Shown here in pieces: positions 34,001 to 46,195 of a DNA stretch of 64,000 nt (positions are counted from its first letter, which is position 1; each line of letters begins with the position of its first letter). The translations under genes and the position numbers were made by a program. Source of the stretch: Agrostemma githago (lineage: Eukaryota > Streptophyta > Magnoliopsida > Caryophyllales > Caryophyllaceae); the NCBI GenBank assembly GCA_958450325.1, contig OY288261.1, positions 18,713,277-18,777,276 on the forward strand, read 5' to 3'. The notes below the pieces were generated by a model. The model was not told the DNA's origin. It saw only the letters and a list, made by a program, of their open reading frames with translations, and ran no database searches.

Positions 34001-34892
34001 CGAAAAAAAAGAATTAAAAAAAGGAGATGGACGACGAGAGAAAAGAGAAAGGAGAACGAGGTTTGTCACCCTCAACCTACATGTTCTTGTCTCGGTGCGG
34101 ACTCGTAACCGTGGCTTTAACACAAGAGTCTTCGAGGTGTATGGAGGCTAAGTTGTGGTGGCTCGGGTTTGATTCCTAAAACTAGGTTTAGGGTTTTTGC
34201 TAGTGTAGAATTGCTAGGGTTTTGAAGTGTGTGTAGATGTGTTAGGGTTGTCCTAGAGTGTACTAGGGTTTTTTAAGATTGCTCAAGGATTAGGGTTCTT
34301 GAGGTTGTATTAGGGTTGTAAAGGTTGTGTAAAAAAGTTGTGTTATGTGTTGCATGGGGGTTGCTTATATAGGCATGGCTAGGGCACCGGTTTAGGGTTA
34401 CTCGACCGAGTATGGGGCTAACTCGGTCGAGTGGCCCGTGAAGCCTGCCGTCGGGCTTGAAACACGCTCACTCGATCGAGTGGGTGGGTCACTCGATCGA
34501 GTGGCCCAGTCGGGTTGCACGGGTCCATTGTTTTGGACCTTGACTTTGATTGCTTGATGGGTTTTGCATTTGACTTGGACTTTTGATGGTTGTATGGGTT
34601 GTTTTGTGTGTCTCGGAAACGACTTTGACCGGGGTTGACCCAAGCGTTAAAAGTCGGTTTTAATTCCGGTGTCGGTTTCGGCCCAAATTAGTCTTGTTTG
34701 ACTCGGAATGATCCACTGGGCCTGGATTTGAGGTTGTTTTTGTGAGATTTGTACTCTGTAAGTGTGTTAGCCAGCGATTAATGGATTTGAGCCCGTATCC
34801 GAGCGCATAGAAACACGTTAGCGTCCGATCATCATCGGGTGTTTTTTGGAAACTGCCATAGACACCTGGCGGTCAAAATGCGGGTGTCTACA
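32199..34892 (-). repeat. Solo LTR C (Tat family)
   Basis: A 2694-bp LTR from TGTGGACATG to TGTCTACA flanked by identical TCTAT on both sides (32194-32198 and 34893-34897) with no internal region. This is the product expected from LTR-LTR recombination of a full element. It is closest to element A's LTRs and has the segment deleted from 12282-14278. TATA-like sequence at 34364-34371 (minus strand); 12-mer palindromes near 33003-33230 and 34388-34508. Confidence 0.95.
33770..33999. repeat. Interrupted (TAA)n microsatellite inside solo LTR C
   Basis: About 230 bp of AAT/TAA repeats broken by ACG triplets. The corresponding place in element A's LTR (about 1190-1240) has only a short A-rich tract, so it expanded in C. 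The minus-strand poly-isoleucine frame over it is an artefact. Confidence 0.9.
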
Positions 34893-35182
34893 TCTATCAA
34901 AATATATTTTACTCTCTCTCCTCCTTAATTTTCTCCCGCCTATCCCACATCTCACGTCACTCTGTCAAACTATTCAGTTTCCCAAATTTTCACCGCTCAA
35001 CTCACTTTTTCACCGCTTCAATTTCAATTTCAATTTCTACCTCCATCTTCGTCTTCAATTTCTACCTCCATCTTCGTCTACTGTCATCTCACACTCCCGC
35101 CTTCACTACTGTCATCTTCGTCTTCTATTCACGCATACAGACTTCAACTGTTCTCTACACCATATTTGAACTTAAACTTAAG
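34893..35182 (+). other. Probable promoter-proximal region and 5' UTR exon of the Ulp1-like gene
   Basis: A pyrimidine-rich stretch (CTCTCTCTCC, repeated TTTCAATTTC and CCATCTTCGTCT) with no long ORF, ending in a good donor AAG|GTAAATC at 35182/35183. The next acceptor, TTTCAG at 43719, sits directly before ATG 43720. A leader exon plus large first intron is the simplest reading. CAAAATATATTTTA near 34897 may contain the TATA box; solo LTR C separates it from upstream DNA. Confidence 0.5.
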
Positions 35183-35391
35183 GTAAATCAGGTTTTTGGC
35201 TTTGCTTTTAATTACTTCAAAGGTTAATTAGGTTTTGTTCGTGATGCTAATTACTTTTAATTGTTTTCGTTGTATTCCTTTCAATTTTTATCTACGATCC
35301 GCGATTGGTAGAAGCATTGATTAGTTCTGTATTTCCGAAATTGATTATATACATTCTCTGTTTTACATGTCTTCCCCTGCGTGTTAATTTT

Positions 35392-35557
35392 GTTACTTTG
35401 ATGAACATGATTTGTTACTTTAACTGGTATTATTTGGTATTTTTATGAATAACCTATAGAACCAAGCTTATCCTGTTACTGATGTCATATTACCTGCATC
35501 GTTTGCAACGCATGTGTTTCTTGTTACTTCAATGCATATATTATGTTACTTTAATAC
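35392..35557 (+). repeat. 22-bp degenerate tandem repeat, intron 1 (left of element D)
   Basis: The GTTAC core begins at 35392, 35414, 35475, 35523 and 35545. Several gaps are exactly 22 bp. The series continues at 43508 after D, still 22 bp once D and one target copy are removed. Confidence 0.85.
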
Positions 35558-37730
35558 TGTAGACACCCACATTTTGACCGCCAAGTGTCTATAGCAGTTT
35601 CCGACAAACACCCGATGATGATCGGACGCAAACATGCTTTAAAATACTCGAATATGGGCTCAAAATCATTGGCATTTGGCTTGGGCTTTTTACGGAGTAC
35701 AAATATCACAAAACCAACCTCAAAATCAGGCCCAGCCGTGCACCAGGGGCAAAACCGTCTTTTAGCGACCGAGTCAAAACCCGGTCAATGATATTTTCGA
35801 GAACCGTGGACCAGCCGTGACACCTCCCGAGTTCGGCCTAGGCTCGAATACTACAAAAATCAGCCACACAAAATATTAAACAAATCCGTTTAAGGATAGG
35901 ATTCGATCTCAAGTAGGAAATCTATCCGAATACCGAATCAAACACTCGACCGAGCATGGAATACTCGGCCGAGCAGCCATCCCAGCCGAGATTTTCTTTC
36001 TTCTTCACCAAGTAACGGAATTTACGTTCCTCTCAACTTCTTACGTTTCCTATCCAAAGCGGTAGTTCCTATCCAACTACCTCTCCTAGCCAAGGTCGGG
36101 AACTTCCCTATAAATAGGCCCCTTGCACAACACATCTAACAACATCTAAGATTCAGAAAAATCATAAAATTTTTACACATCTACGATTCATACACTTAGC
36201 ATTAAAAAACCGATAGTAGAACCCGAAATCCCGCCGCTCTAGCCCGACGAAACCGGCCTCCTACCCGACACCTTACACGTCCTACCAAAAAACCACCATA
36301 AATCACCGACATTAACTCGACGCTCCCGTGCCCTAGCCACATTCCGACGAGCCCCGATCCGAGTAAACAAAAACATGTAGGTTGAGGGTGTAAAAATCAA
36401 ACCCGATTTCTCCTTTCTCTCTTCCTCTCCTTCTCGTCTTTTCCTCTTTTTTTGTCGTCGGTCGCTTTTTTTACGGGTCGTTCGTAGCATATTTTTTATT
36501 ATTTCTAATATCGATACTACAAAATATTTTTTTTATAAAACGAAACGTTCTTAAAATACGATATCGATTCTCTAATCAAATATCGTATCTTACAAGAACT
36601 AAATTAAAATCTCGTTGATACTAAAAATATCGTCACATGGTTTCATAAAACAAAACACGACCATTATTAAAGTAGAGAGATTCTAACATCGCTTTTTTTT
36701 ACAAGACGATTTACAAAACTAGTTTTTTCTAAAAACTATTCTGAGTATTCGATATCGATTTCATAATCAAATATCGAATATAATGAATATCGCTAAATTA
36801 AGTTGAGTACGAATTATGCAATATTTGTACGCGGTTTAATAAAATTATCGATCTTCAAAAAATCAATCCCGAGGCAGCCTGTCACGCGACCCGCCGGCGT
36901 CCCAGGCGAGTCGCGCGACAGTCGGGTAACACGGCGCAATTTCATTTTTTTTATTTTTTCTTCGAGCATCGTTTTTTAGACAAAACAGCGGGTTTTCGGG
37001 CATATTTCAGATCTCAATATTTTTTTTCCCCTTGACCTTGGTCAACACGTGTTAATCCATCACGTGTCATAAGCTTTTCAAAATCATGCATATTATCGTA
37101 TTTATATTTTTTTATTCAATCGTTACTAACACGTTTGTTCATCTTTTTAGCAACTTCTTTTCATCGTTTGTTTTATTATACTAAAACGAATCTCACATGC
37201 TAAATTCAACTTTGACGTTAATTTTAGTTGCATTAAACCGACTTAGCAACCCATTCAATTCCTCGCATGTTTAGGAAAACAATGTTTGCATATCATCCAT
37301 CGTATTACTAACGCGCGTATTCAAAAATCATTCGATATCCTAGTAGAGGCCGCTAATGTGCGGGCGGGGTTGGGTGTTCTTTGTGAACTTCCCAACACGT
37401 ACCCTCACCCCTTATTCAGAACCTCGGTTTCCGGATGTCCGAAACCATTGGCAACGAGAGTCATTCAATACCCGGTATCCGATAATGTCGGTATCGGTAT
37501 CAAATGCAAAGGGACAAACCCGATAAACTCTGACATCGGAAATGGGCCGTATTTTGTACACGGCCCACTACGACATAGAGTGGGTTCGAACGGGCCCGAA
37601 CTCCCACAAAGTTCGGTGGCGACTCCAATTTCGATTTAAATTTCAATTTGATCCATTCTCATATGGAGATTCATTCGCCTCCCAAAACCCGCGCGTGGCC
37701 GCGTCGGGGTGGACCTATGTCATGTCCACA
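35558..37730 (+). repeat. Element D 5' LTR
   Basis: It starts TGTAGACACC and ends TGTCCACA. It has the segment of about 430 bp (roughly 36313-36780) missing from the 3' LTR, but lacks about 40 bp near 35740 that the 3' LTR keeps. TATA box TATAAATA at 36109-36116. Two CTCGNCCGAG palindromes near 35945-35970 echo those in A-C. The frame at 36239-36490 on the minus strand is not supported as a gene. Confidence 0.94.
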
Positions 37731-37733
37731 ATT

Positions 37734-37751
37734 TGGCGACTCCGCTGGGGA
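37734..37751 (+). promoter_or_regulatory. Element D primer binding site (tRNA-Arg)
   Basis: TGGCGACTCCGCTGGGGA, three bases after the LTR, identical to A and B. Confidence 0.88.
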
Positions 37752-40700
37752 TTAACTGATGCGTGACTTACCATCGGCATCCTCAGGATGAGACTCGAAT
37801 AGAAATCGTTTGACTAGTACAATACGCGTTTTAGTTTTACGGTTCATGCATAACCCCATATTTTCCCGGGCCGGTACTGGTGACCGACTTCCCACTATAC
37901 TATTGATGTAGTCCAAATTGGATATGTCAAAGGTGTCCATAGCCGATTCGTATGGGTTTTACGGCATGTTCTAAGCTCAACTCGACTTAGGAAGTCCGCC
38001 CCGATTCTCGATAGGTTATGTACACTGGTAGTCTGGTATAGACCCTTACAGACTGACCAAGACTTAGAATTAGAGCATACATGGCGTCGTTATAGTGTTT
38101 CCATGACTACATGCTACCTGATCTACAAGTCATCTTTCAAAAACCGTCATTTTCAAAAATTGCATCCTTTTCAAAATATCCAATTTTCAAAACCCGGGAC
38201 ATATACCGAATTTAGGATTTACGATTTTACTCAAAATAGCCTATTTTTAGCCGGTATTATGCCCATTTCAAAACTCGAAAATATTTTCAAACTTTCAAAA
38301 CCGTCACCCGGCTCACCTTTACCGTTTTTTTCGAAAAAAGGGCCGGGTTCCTCTCCCGAATTTCTCATGCTTTCAAAAGTCTATTTCAAAAAACTTCCTT
38401 TTCTTAGGACTTCCCGTATTTGGCAGTGTCGGGTCGTGTCGTAAGTCATCGAAGTCTCTAGCGTCGAAACTCCGTAGATCTTATATCACGAGTTTCCTCC
38501 CAATCCCAGTCCGCCTTATTTGACTAAGGCAAGGCCCACCTACGTAGGACATACTCCTACAAGGGTTGGCCCGTCTACACAATCGAGTCCAAAGTATGGG
38601 GAATGTCTCACGTGAATCTCCTTTCAAATGGGACCCGGTCCACACAGCCAGATCTTAAAGGAGGCCCACCTTTCACAAGTCACCCGTCTAGGAGTCTTTT
38701 CCGAGTCAACCTTTTACAAGGCATAGCCCTATAACAAAAGGTTCGTGACCCTTACGTCTAAGGGTCACTCGTCCGACACTCGAGTCTTAACCAAATTTTC
38801 GATCCCACTTGGGGGCTACCCTTCATCAGAGCGGTCAATCACAGTTGCTCTAAAGGTCATGTCTTACACGTGTCTCACGTACCCCACTTTCGAGCCAATT
38901 AGATGCCACACCATCTGAGTCCTATCTGAGTCTTTAGTCTCACTCGGGGGCTGTCCTCCACCCGAGCAGTCAACCACGGTCACCTTAAAGGGTACCTTAT
39001 GTCCATCTTGCACCGGCGTCCTTACGATGCCTTCTTCGAGTTGTACCTATGCTACGAATACACGAGTCACCTAGGTTTAGGTCGCCACGATTGGTCCGAG
39101 CACGCGACACGGTCAAACACGGTCGCCCCATTTTCGGACTCACCCGCATGCAGCTCAGATCTCATGGTCGAGTCCGAGTCAGGGTCGTTACCTTGTCTAG
39201 GTCAACGTTCGAGTATCCCGGTCCAAGAGTTTTTGTCGACCCGTCACCCCGGGCTGTGTCTAGTTTGACTCTCTCTCTTGCATTTGCGCAAAGTCGAGTT
39301 TAGGCGGGTCGTGGCACTAGTCGTTTTCTCCAATCAGAGACCTTACCAAAAAAGAAACAACCAATCGAGCATCCGAAAGTCCCGATTTGTTTCGAGTCTA
39401 TGTCTGAGTCCAAGTCTAGGATGCCCTACATCCTCATTTCCAAATCAGAGTCAGAGTCATTTATATTCTGTCCTCCTTTTCAAAAATTCAATAAAATCAG
39501 CTTTTCTATTCCTCATATATACTTTCCTTATGTGTTTCCGAGAACATGATGAACACCATCATACACTGTGAGCACATGCACGTGACTATTACAGGCACAT
39601 CTATAACGACTGCAGGAAATCGAGACCCGTGTTTTCCTTTACCTGTTCCATGTCTGACATAGGAAGCCACAAAACTACACTTAGCAGGAGCGGTATCGAA
39701 TCCTACGACAAATCTGTGTAGTCTTCTAGTTTGGGTTCAAGACGGGAGGCAAGCCCATTTCCCACAATACACACCCCTCCAATAAGATCAACCAATCCCT
39801 ACCTTAGGTGTTAGTCTGACCAAGAAAAAAAAGAAAAAAAAATTGGACAAAAAAAAAACAAGAGTCCAAGAAAAAAAGAAAAAAAAAGCAAAAGGCCCAA
39901 AACACAAGAGCTGACCATGATAAAAAAAGAACTTCCAAAAATCCATGACCATGATCAACGGTCAATTCAAGTGAAAGTCCCATGACCAGGGTACGGTCAA
40001 AATTCATACCATCAAATAAGGGAGAGATAATCGAGCTGGTCAACTAACACCACATTTAGCCTTCCCACATTACAACCCTCAAGACCTTCCCGAGACCCAG
40101 GCTAGAGACAGCCCGGAATTTTGAGGATTCAAGCTCCATAAGATACCCCTAACCATTAGGGCCAGACATGGAAACCAGATCCCGCATTATCAAAACTTAT
40201 CCCGATCAAAGTTCGAGCCATTTTACTCGACTTCCCCTTTACATAACAGAATTCACAATCATCATACGCAAACCCGAGAGCAAAACTCATCAAATCCCCG
40301 AGATCAAAACTCGTCAAATCCCCGAGAGCAGAACTCGTCAAATCCCCGAGAGCAAAACTCGTCCAATCCCCGAGAGCAAAACTCGTCAAATCCCATCCCA
40401 ATTCTTCTCATCCAAACCAGTTACCAACCCCAAACACGGGAACTCAACTTGCGGTCGGCATAGAACATGCCCAAATAGTTCACAACACCTCTGGGGGCTA
40501 TCCCGGAGAACGTTCACAGTCACAGGATCAATATCCTAACCATTCTAGCCCTTTGATCAAGACATCATTGGGAATGCACCTAGCCTGCACCATTGTTATG
40601 GCTAGTTACACACAAAGTCCTATTAGACTAGGCACCATAATCTTCCAATCCACTGAACTACGACATGGTTTGATTTCACTACACGTGAATACGTAGGCAG

Positions 40701-41740
40701 CCTTTCAACAGAGGCACAACCACCCACATTGACACACATTCAAAAAGCACCATCATTCCGGTCACGACACCATCATGTTCTCAACAGCTAGCTTTGTCGT
40801 CCTGGGGGCTTCTCTTAGGCAGAAAACCTCCATCCACTCACAAAATCCAGATAAATTCAAAAAATCCAGCCTCTTTTCTGTAGTGTGTCCTAGTTCTCGG
40901 CTTAGTCGAGACAAGAATCTATCAGAACTCAGAGCAATACCCACTTTGGAAATGTACCCTAAAATCAAAAATCCAGAAGAGCACTAGACTACAACAGTCT
41001 CATTACAGACTATCGCAATTCCCCCATAGCACATCCTTCCCATTCCGAGGATTCGACCATGTTGCCACACGCCTAGGCTACGGAATAACGCAACTTAAGA
41101 GTCTTGTTAGGTGGCCCACCCCCTACCGAGTCACGGTCCAACCCCTCGAGAGTCCAGTCGTGTCTGTCAACTCGTCCGATCACGTCCAGAGTCGAGTCTG
41201 TCGGTATACCTCTCTCTTCAAATTCTCATTTTAAAATCTGCAAAACTTAGCCATTTGAGAAAATCCTTTTCGACAAGGTCAAATTTTGGTCTATTTAAAT
41301 TGCAAATTTCTTTTCTACCCATTTCAGTTTTGAAAACCTATTTCCTAGCACGTGAGTTGCTTTCAGGACTTCGATTTCAAAACTAAGCAAAAATCATTTT
41401 TATTCCCCAGCGCGAGTCATATTTGTTTCACCTACATGTTGCATGCAAAATTTTATGGAACTTATACAGGTACAATTCAAGACCGCGCAATTCACATAAC
41501 TCCCCAGCGGCATTTAACGGGATGAGCCGACATATAGGCGATCCCAAGACTTATACGACAAGTCTGATTCCCCACGGAGTTAGCATCATCATCTCAGGTA
41601 TGATTTCCAACTTATGGCTGGCGAGCCCTTTTACGCAAGTCTACTGGACTATAAACGACCCGACCGGAAGTCTGCCAGGTCTTAATCTTTGATTGGCCTG
41701 GTAGCTACTCTGACTTTTGCCTTGTCCAAGCCTCAGTCAG
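37752..41740 (+). other. Element D internal region, non-coding
   Basis: The first kilobase is the family leader. The remainder up to 41400 has no gag, protease, RT or integrase motif in any frame and no homology I can see to A or B; it contains GGGGGCTA/GGGGGCTG motifs and A-rich runs (39820-39890). From about 41400 it rejoins the family's 3' block. The longest frame is 123 residues over a tandem repeat. No function assigned. Confidence 0.8.
40273..40392 (+). repeat. 24-bp tandem repeat, five units
   Basis: Five consecutive units of CCCGAGAGCAAAACTCGTCAAATC-type sequence differing by one or two bases. Length is a multiple of three, so one frame reads a repeated peptide, but that frame has no other support. 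Confidence 0.92.
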
Positions 41741-41751
41741 AGTGGGGGCTC
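41741..41751 (+). promoter_or_regulatory. Element D polypurine tract
   Basis: AGTGGGGGCTC directly before the 3' LTR, identical to element A. Confidence 0.87.
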
Positions 41752-43493
41752 TGTAGACACCCACATTTTGATCGCCAGGTGTCTATAGCAGTTTCCGACA
41801 AACACCCGATGATGATCGGACGCAAACATGCTTTAAAATACTCGAATATGGGCTCAAAATCATTGGCATTTGGCTTGGGCTTTTTACGGAGTATAAATCT
41901 CACAAAACCAACCTCAAAATCAGGCCCAGCGGGTCATTTCGAGTCAAATATGACTAATTTGGGTCGAATCCGACACCAGGAGCAAAACCGTCTTTTAGCG
42001 ACCAAGTCAAAATCCGGTCAAAGATATTTTCGAGACCCGTGGACCAGCCGTGACACCTCCCGAGTTCGGCCTAGGCTCGAATACTACAAAAATCAGCCAC
42101 ACAAAATATTAAACAAATCCGTTTAAGGATAGGATTCGATCTCAAGTAGGAATTCTATCCGAATACCGAATCAAACACTCGACCGAGCATGGAATACTCG
42201 GCCGAGTAGCCATCCCAGCCGAGATTTTCTTTCTTCTTCACCAAGTAACGGAATTTACGTTCCTCTCAACTTCTTACGTTTCCTATACAAAGCGGTAGTT
42301 CCTATCCAACTATCTCTCCTAGCCAAGGTCGGGAACTTCCCTATAAATAGGCCCCTTGCACAACACATCTAACAACATCTAAGATTCAGAAAAATCATCA
42401 ACTTTTTACACATCTACGATTCATACACTTAGCATTGAAAAACCGATAGTAGAACCCGAGATCCCGCCGCTCTAGCCCGACGAAACCGGCCTCCTACTCG
42501 ACACCTTACACGTCCTACCAAAAAACCACCATAAATCACCGATATTATGAATATCGCTAATTTAAGTTGAGTTCGAATTATGCAATATTTGTACGCGGTT
42601 TAATAAAATTATCGATCTTCAAAAAATCAATCCCGAGGCAGCCTGTCACGCGACCCGCCGGCGTCCCAGGCGAGTCGCGCGACAGTCGGGTAACACGGCG
42701 CAATTTCATTTTTTTTATTTTTTCTTCGAGCATTGTTTTTTAAACAAAACAGCGGGTTTTCGGGCATATTTCAGATCTCAATATTTTTTTCCCCTTGACC
42801 TCGGTCAACACGTGTTAATCCATCACGTGTCATAAGCTTTTCAAAATTATGCATATTATCGTATTTATATTTTTTTATTCAATCGTTACTAACACGTTTG
42901 TTCATCTTTTTAGCAACTTCTTTTCATCGTTTGTTTTATTATACTAAAACGAATCTCACATGCTAAATTCAACTTTGACGTTAATTTTAGTTGCATTAAA
43001 CCGACTTAGCAACCCATTCAGATCCTCGCATGTTTAGGAAAACAATGTTTGCATATCATCCATCGTATTACTAACGCACGTATTCAAAAATCATTCGATA
43101 TCCTAGTAGAGGCCGCTAATGTGCGGGCGGGATTGGGTGTTCTTTGTGAACTTCCCAACACATACCTTCACCCGTTACTCAGAATCTCAGTTTCCGGATG
43201 TCCGAAACCATTGGCAACGAGAGTCATTCAATACCCGGTATCCGATAATGTCGGTATCGGTATCAAATGCAAAGGGACGAACCCGATAAACTCTGACATC
43301 GGAAATGGGCCGTATTTTGTACACGGCCCACTACGACATAGAGTGGGTTCGAACGGGCCCGAACTCCCACAAAGTTCGGTGGCGACTCCAACTTCGATTT
43401 AAATTTCAATTCGATCCATTCTCATATGGAGATTCATTCGCCTCCCCAAACCCGCGCGTGGCCGCGTCGGGGTGGACCTATGTCATGTCCACA
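41752..43493 (+). repeat. Element D 3' LTR with internal deletion
   Basis: 1742 bp. The join AATCACCGATATTATGAAT near 42536-42555 bridges the segment missing relative to the 5' LTR. TATA box TATAAATA at 42342-42349. Confidence 0.94.
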
Positions 43494-43498
43494 AATAC

Positions 43499-43640
43499 AT
43501 AATGTCTGTTACTGTAATGCCTAAATCCATGAACAAGGATCCTTTTTCTCCAACTTATAATCTGGTTACTTTAATTCACATGATATGTTACTGTGGTATT
43601 CACAAACCGTTACTCTAATCTGAATACTATGCCAGTTTGT
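43499..43640 (+). repeat. 22-bp degenerate tandem repeat, intron 1 (right of element D)
   Basis: The GTTAC core begins at 43508, 43565, 43587 and 43609; the last two gaps are 22 bp. It is the continuation of 35392-35557. Confidence 0.8.
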
Positions 43641-43719
43641 ACGAGGTGTATGTAATCCTCCACTCATTTCGTACCATTATCCTTATTTGTGATTATATTC
43701 TGATAATACCTCATTTCAG

Positions 43720-44423
43720 ATGGCAAAAGGAAGTAAAATCGTAGACGCTGGTGAGAAGAAAGGTAAGGGTAATGAGGAGGCAGGACGGGCAAAGAAAACC
43801 GATGTGAAGCCGTCTAAGTTGAAGAAAGTGTTGACCAAAGACGGTGGTGATGCGAATGCCGATCGTACATTATCTGTCAGGTGCAGTTCGAAGCTCCTGG
43901 TTGATCTAATATCAAATCTAAACCAGAGGCAGCGGGAGGCTCTTTCAAGTATTGGGTTTGGTGGCGTACACGAGATGCGTCTCAAAACCTTCCCTGTGAA
44001 ATATGCGACTGATTTCATGAGATTATTCAGCGACGATACGCTGATATTTAGATGTGGGAGCCATCAGTTTTTGGTGACAAAGCATGATGTACATGACTGT
44101 TTCCTTCTCCCTCTCGGACCGGACCCTACCGAGCTGCTGCCACTGGGTCGGTCGAAGGCAGCTGAAGAGGAGGCTGTTGTTATGCTAAAGAGAAAGTGGA
44201 GGGATGAGTTCCAAGTCGTCAATGATGGCGACGCAATCCCTCTCTCAAGGGTCCTGACCAAACTGAAGGAGGATGTGGGTGGTGGAGAGATCTTCTGTCA
44301 GATGTTTGTGCTCTACAACATGTCGATTTTCTTCAACCCAACGTCCAATCATGGGGTTGATCTGAGATTGTTAAAGGCTGTGCAAGATGTACAACAAATT
44401 ACAAACTTTGACTGGTGCACGTT
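43720..44423 (+). pseudogene. Ulp1-like gene, first coding exon, left part
   Basis: ATG 43720 follows the acceptor CATTTCAG. The first 45 residues are Lys/Gly-rich and basic. Then comes a globular region with RCSSKLLVDLISNLNQRQ, FPVKYATDFMRLF and TKHDVHDCFLLPLGP, resembling the N-terminal domain often found ahead of plant Ulp1-like catalytic domains. It ends at ACGTT (44419-44423), the target site of element E. The open frame running into E's LTR adds five meaningless residues. Confidence 0.82.
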
Positions 44424-46174
44424 TGATAATTGTCGTTTGTAGTGCTTAATTTGTTGTGTTTTGGTCCCGTTTTCCTTGTGGAGTCGCTCCTTGGGAGCGG
44501 TTTTTGGGTTACTTATGCTTCCTTTAGTTCGTTTTAGGTTCCCAGGACCATTCATGAAGAATTGGAACGATTCCGACTCGTTTCATACACTTTTGGAGCC
44601 AACGAAAAGAAGGAACGATCACTCGATGCCTTGGATTCGATCCCGAGACCTTGGGACCCATTCCCGAGCCCCTTAGGCTCGATCCCAAGTCCCGAGAATC
44701 GATGAGAAACCCATGAGAGGCAAGGAGGGACCTTAAAGATCATATTGGAGGCCTACAAGACTCATCCCCGACGGGAAGGACCTCATCCCGTCCGGGATGA
44801 GGTGCATAAATGCGATAGCTTCTGTCCTGGGTCCATCCCGACCGGGATGAGTTCATCCCGACCGGGACCACCTCATCCCGACCGGGAAGAGCAATAACAC
44901 AGCCTGGTGTTATTGATAACACAGCCCGGTGTTATGCTTGATCCCGACCGGGAAGATAGCTTCCCGACCGGGAAGGATGGCCCATCCCGACCGGGACCAT
45001 TCCTTCCCGACCGGGAAGAAGTGCTGTAGCCCGAAATTGCTTCTTTCCTTCTCCTTATTTATTGTAACCCTATATATACCCCCCTCTTGTAATCTTATGG
45101 GATGTTCTTGATTACCCATTAAACCCTAGACTACTTTAGGTTAGATTAGCTTAGATTAGAGTAGATTAGTCTTTAGTTAATCGTTAATCTTAGTTTAATC
45201 CTTGTATTAAGGGAATTCTTCAAGATTCAACCAAGATTGACAACCTTGGGAGATTGTTTTAGGTTTTTCTTATTAATACAAGTTTCAATCTTTCCTCTTC
45301 ACTAGTTTGGTATAATCTTCTCATCCTTTTTACTCTTAATCTTTGTTTTATTATTCAAGTTTCAATCTTTACTCATTGTGTTGTTCATTGCTTATTATTT
45401 TCACTAGTTTCTTTATGTATGCTTTGTTGTTTGTGTTGATTTCTCTTGTCTTTGTTATTGTTAGTTTAGCTATGTTTGAGTAGACTTTTGCTAGGGTTAG
45501 TAGGGGGATTTGGGTGTTTAGTGGGTGATTAAGGGTTTGTTTAAGATGTTGGTGGAAGTTTTGGTTGCCTCTTGGTTAGATGCATAGAACATGCTTGATG
45601 AAATGCTAGAATGACATGTAGATGCATATGCTTGTTTTTCTTGCCTTTTCTCTTGTGGGTGGTGGTTTTCTCGTAGGTTTGGTTCCCTCATTAGTAGCGA
45701 GAGCATGGTGAGGATGACCTCTAGGTCGGTCTACGTAGCGAGAGCCCGGACGTAACCTAGGCTACGAAAGAGCGCTAGTAACCCCGTTTGTCATGTGTGT
45801 CGCTAAGTTGGGTTCTTGCGCGAGAGCGAGGAACGTCTAGGATGGTCTATGTAGCGAGAGCCCGGACTACACCTAGATAACCCGATTACCCCTTCACCTT
45901 AGCTCTTCCTCGATCCTTCCATCACCCTTGAACCCGACCTAATCCTAGCCCTTTTCTTATTTGTTTTCTTCGTCACTTTAGTCATAGTCTTAGCCTTCTC
46001 CCCTTCTTATCATTCTAGTTTAGCTTAGTTCGTTGACCTAGTCTCGTATTTGGGTGACCTTAGTCTAGACGCCTCTTACCGTCCCCGTGGATTCGACCCA
46101 ACTTGCCCTATCTACGTATTAGGTGTAGCCGGTTATTATTGACGGTGGGGATCCACGGCAAATCCGTACCATCA
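44424..46174 (+). repeat. Element E 5' LTR
   Basis: It starts TGATAATTG and ends ACCATCA. Contains an array of TCCCGACCGGGA-like imperfect palindromes at about 44764-45021, a TATA box TATATATA at 45071-45078, and repeats of GATTAGATTAG type near 45140-45170. Further on, CTACGTAGCGAGAGCCCGGAC words recur near 45730-45870. Confidence 0.94.
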
Positions 46175-46177
46175 ATT

Positions 46178-46195
46178 TGACGCCGTTGCCGGGGA
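46178..46195 (+). promoter_or_regulatory. Element E primer binding site (tRNA-Asp type)
   Basis: TGACGCCGTTGCCGGGGA, three bases after the LTR. It differs at one base from the complement of the plant tRNA-Asp 3' end; element G has the perfect version at 53347-53364. Confidence 0.88.

Larger units (their letters stand above)
35558..43493 (+). mobile_element. Element D: non-autonomous Tat-derived LTR element
   Basis: 5' LTR 35558-37730, tRNA-Arg primer site, about 4 kb of internal DNA without gag or pol, polypurine tract, 3' LTR 41752-43493, flanked by AATAC target copies (35553-35557, 43494-43498). LTR ends, primer site, leader and 3' block match A and B, so it is a relative that depends on their proteins. 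LTR lengths differ (2173 and 1742 bp) because of separate deletions. It lies in intron 1 of the Ulp1-like gene, in the gene's direction. Confidence 0.94.

Noticed and set aside
33695..34123. 142-residue minus-strand frame, mostly isoleucine and leucine
   Set aside because: It is a translation of the (TAA)n microsatellite inside solo LTR C.
36239..36490. 83-residue minus-strand Lys/Arg/Glu-rich frame in the D 5' LTR
   Set aside because: Mostly absent from the other D LTR because of the deletion, low complexity, no homologue visible.
40168..40539. 123-residue frame with repeated TRQIPESK units in element D
   Set aside because: The repeat is explained by a 24-bp DNA tandem repeat; the rest of the frame has no support and sits in a non-coding interior.
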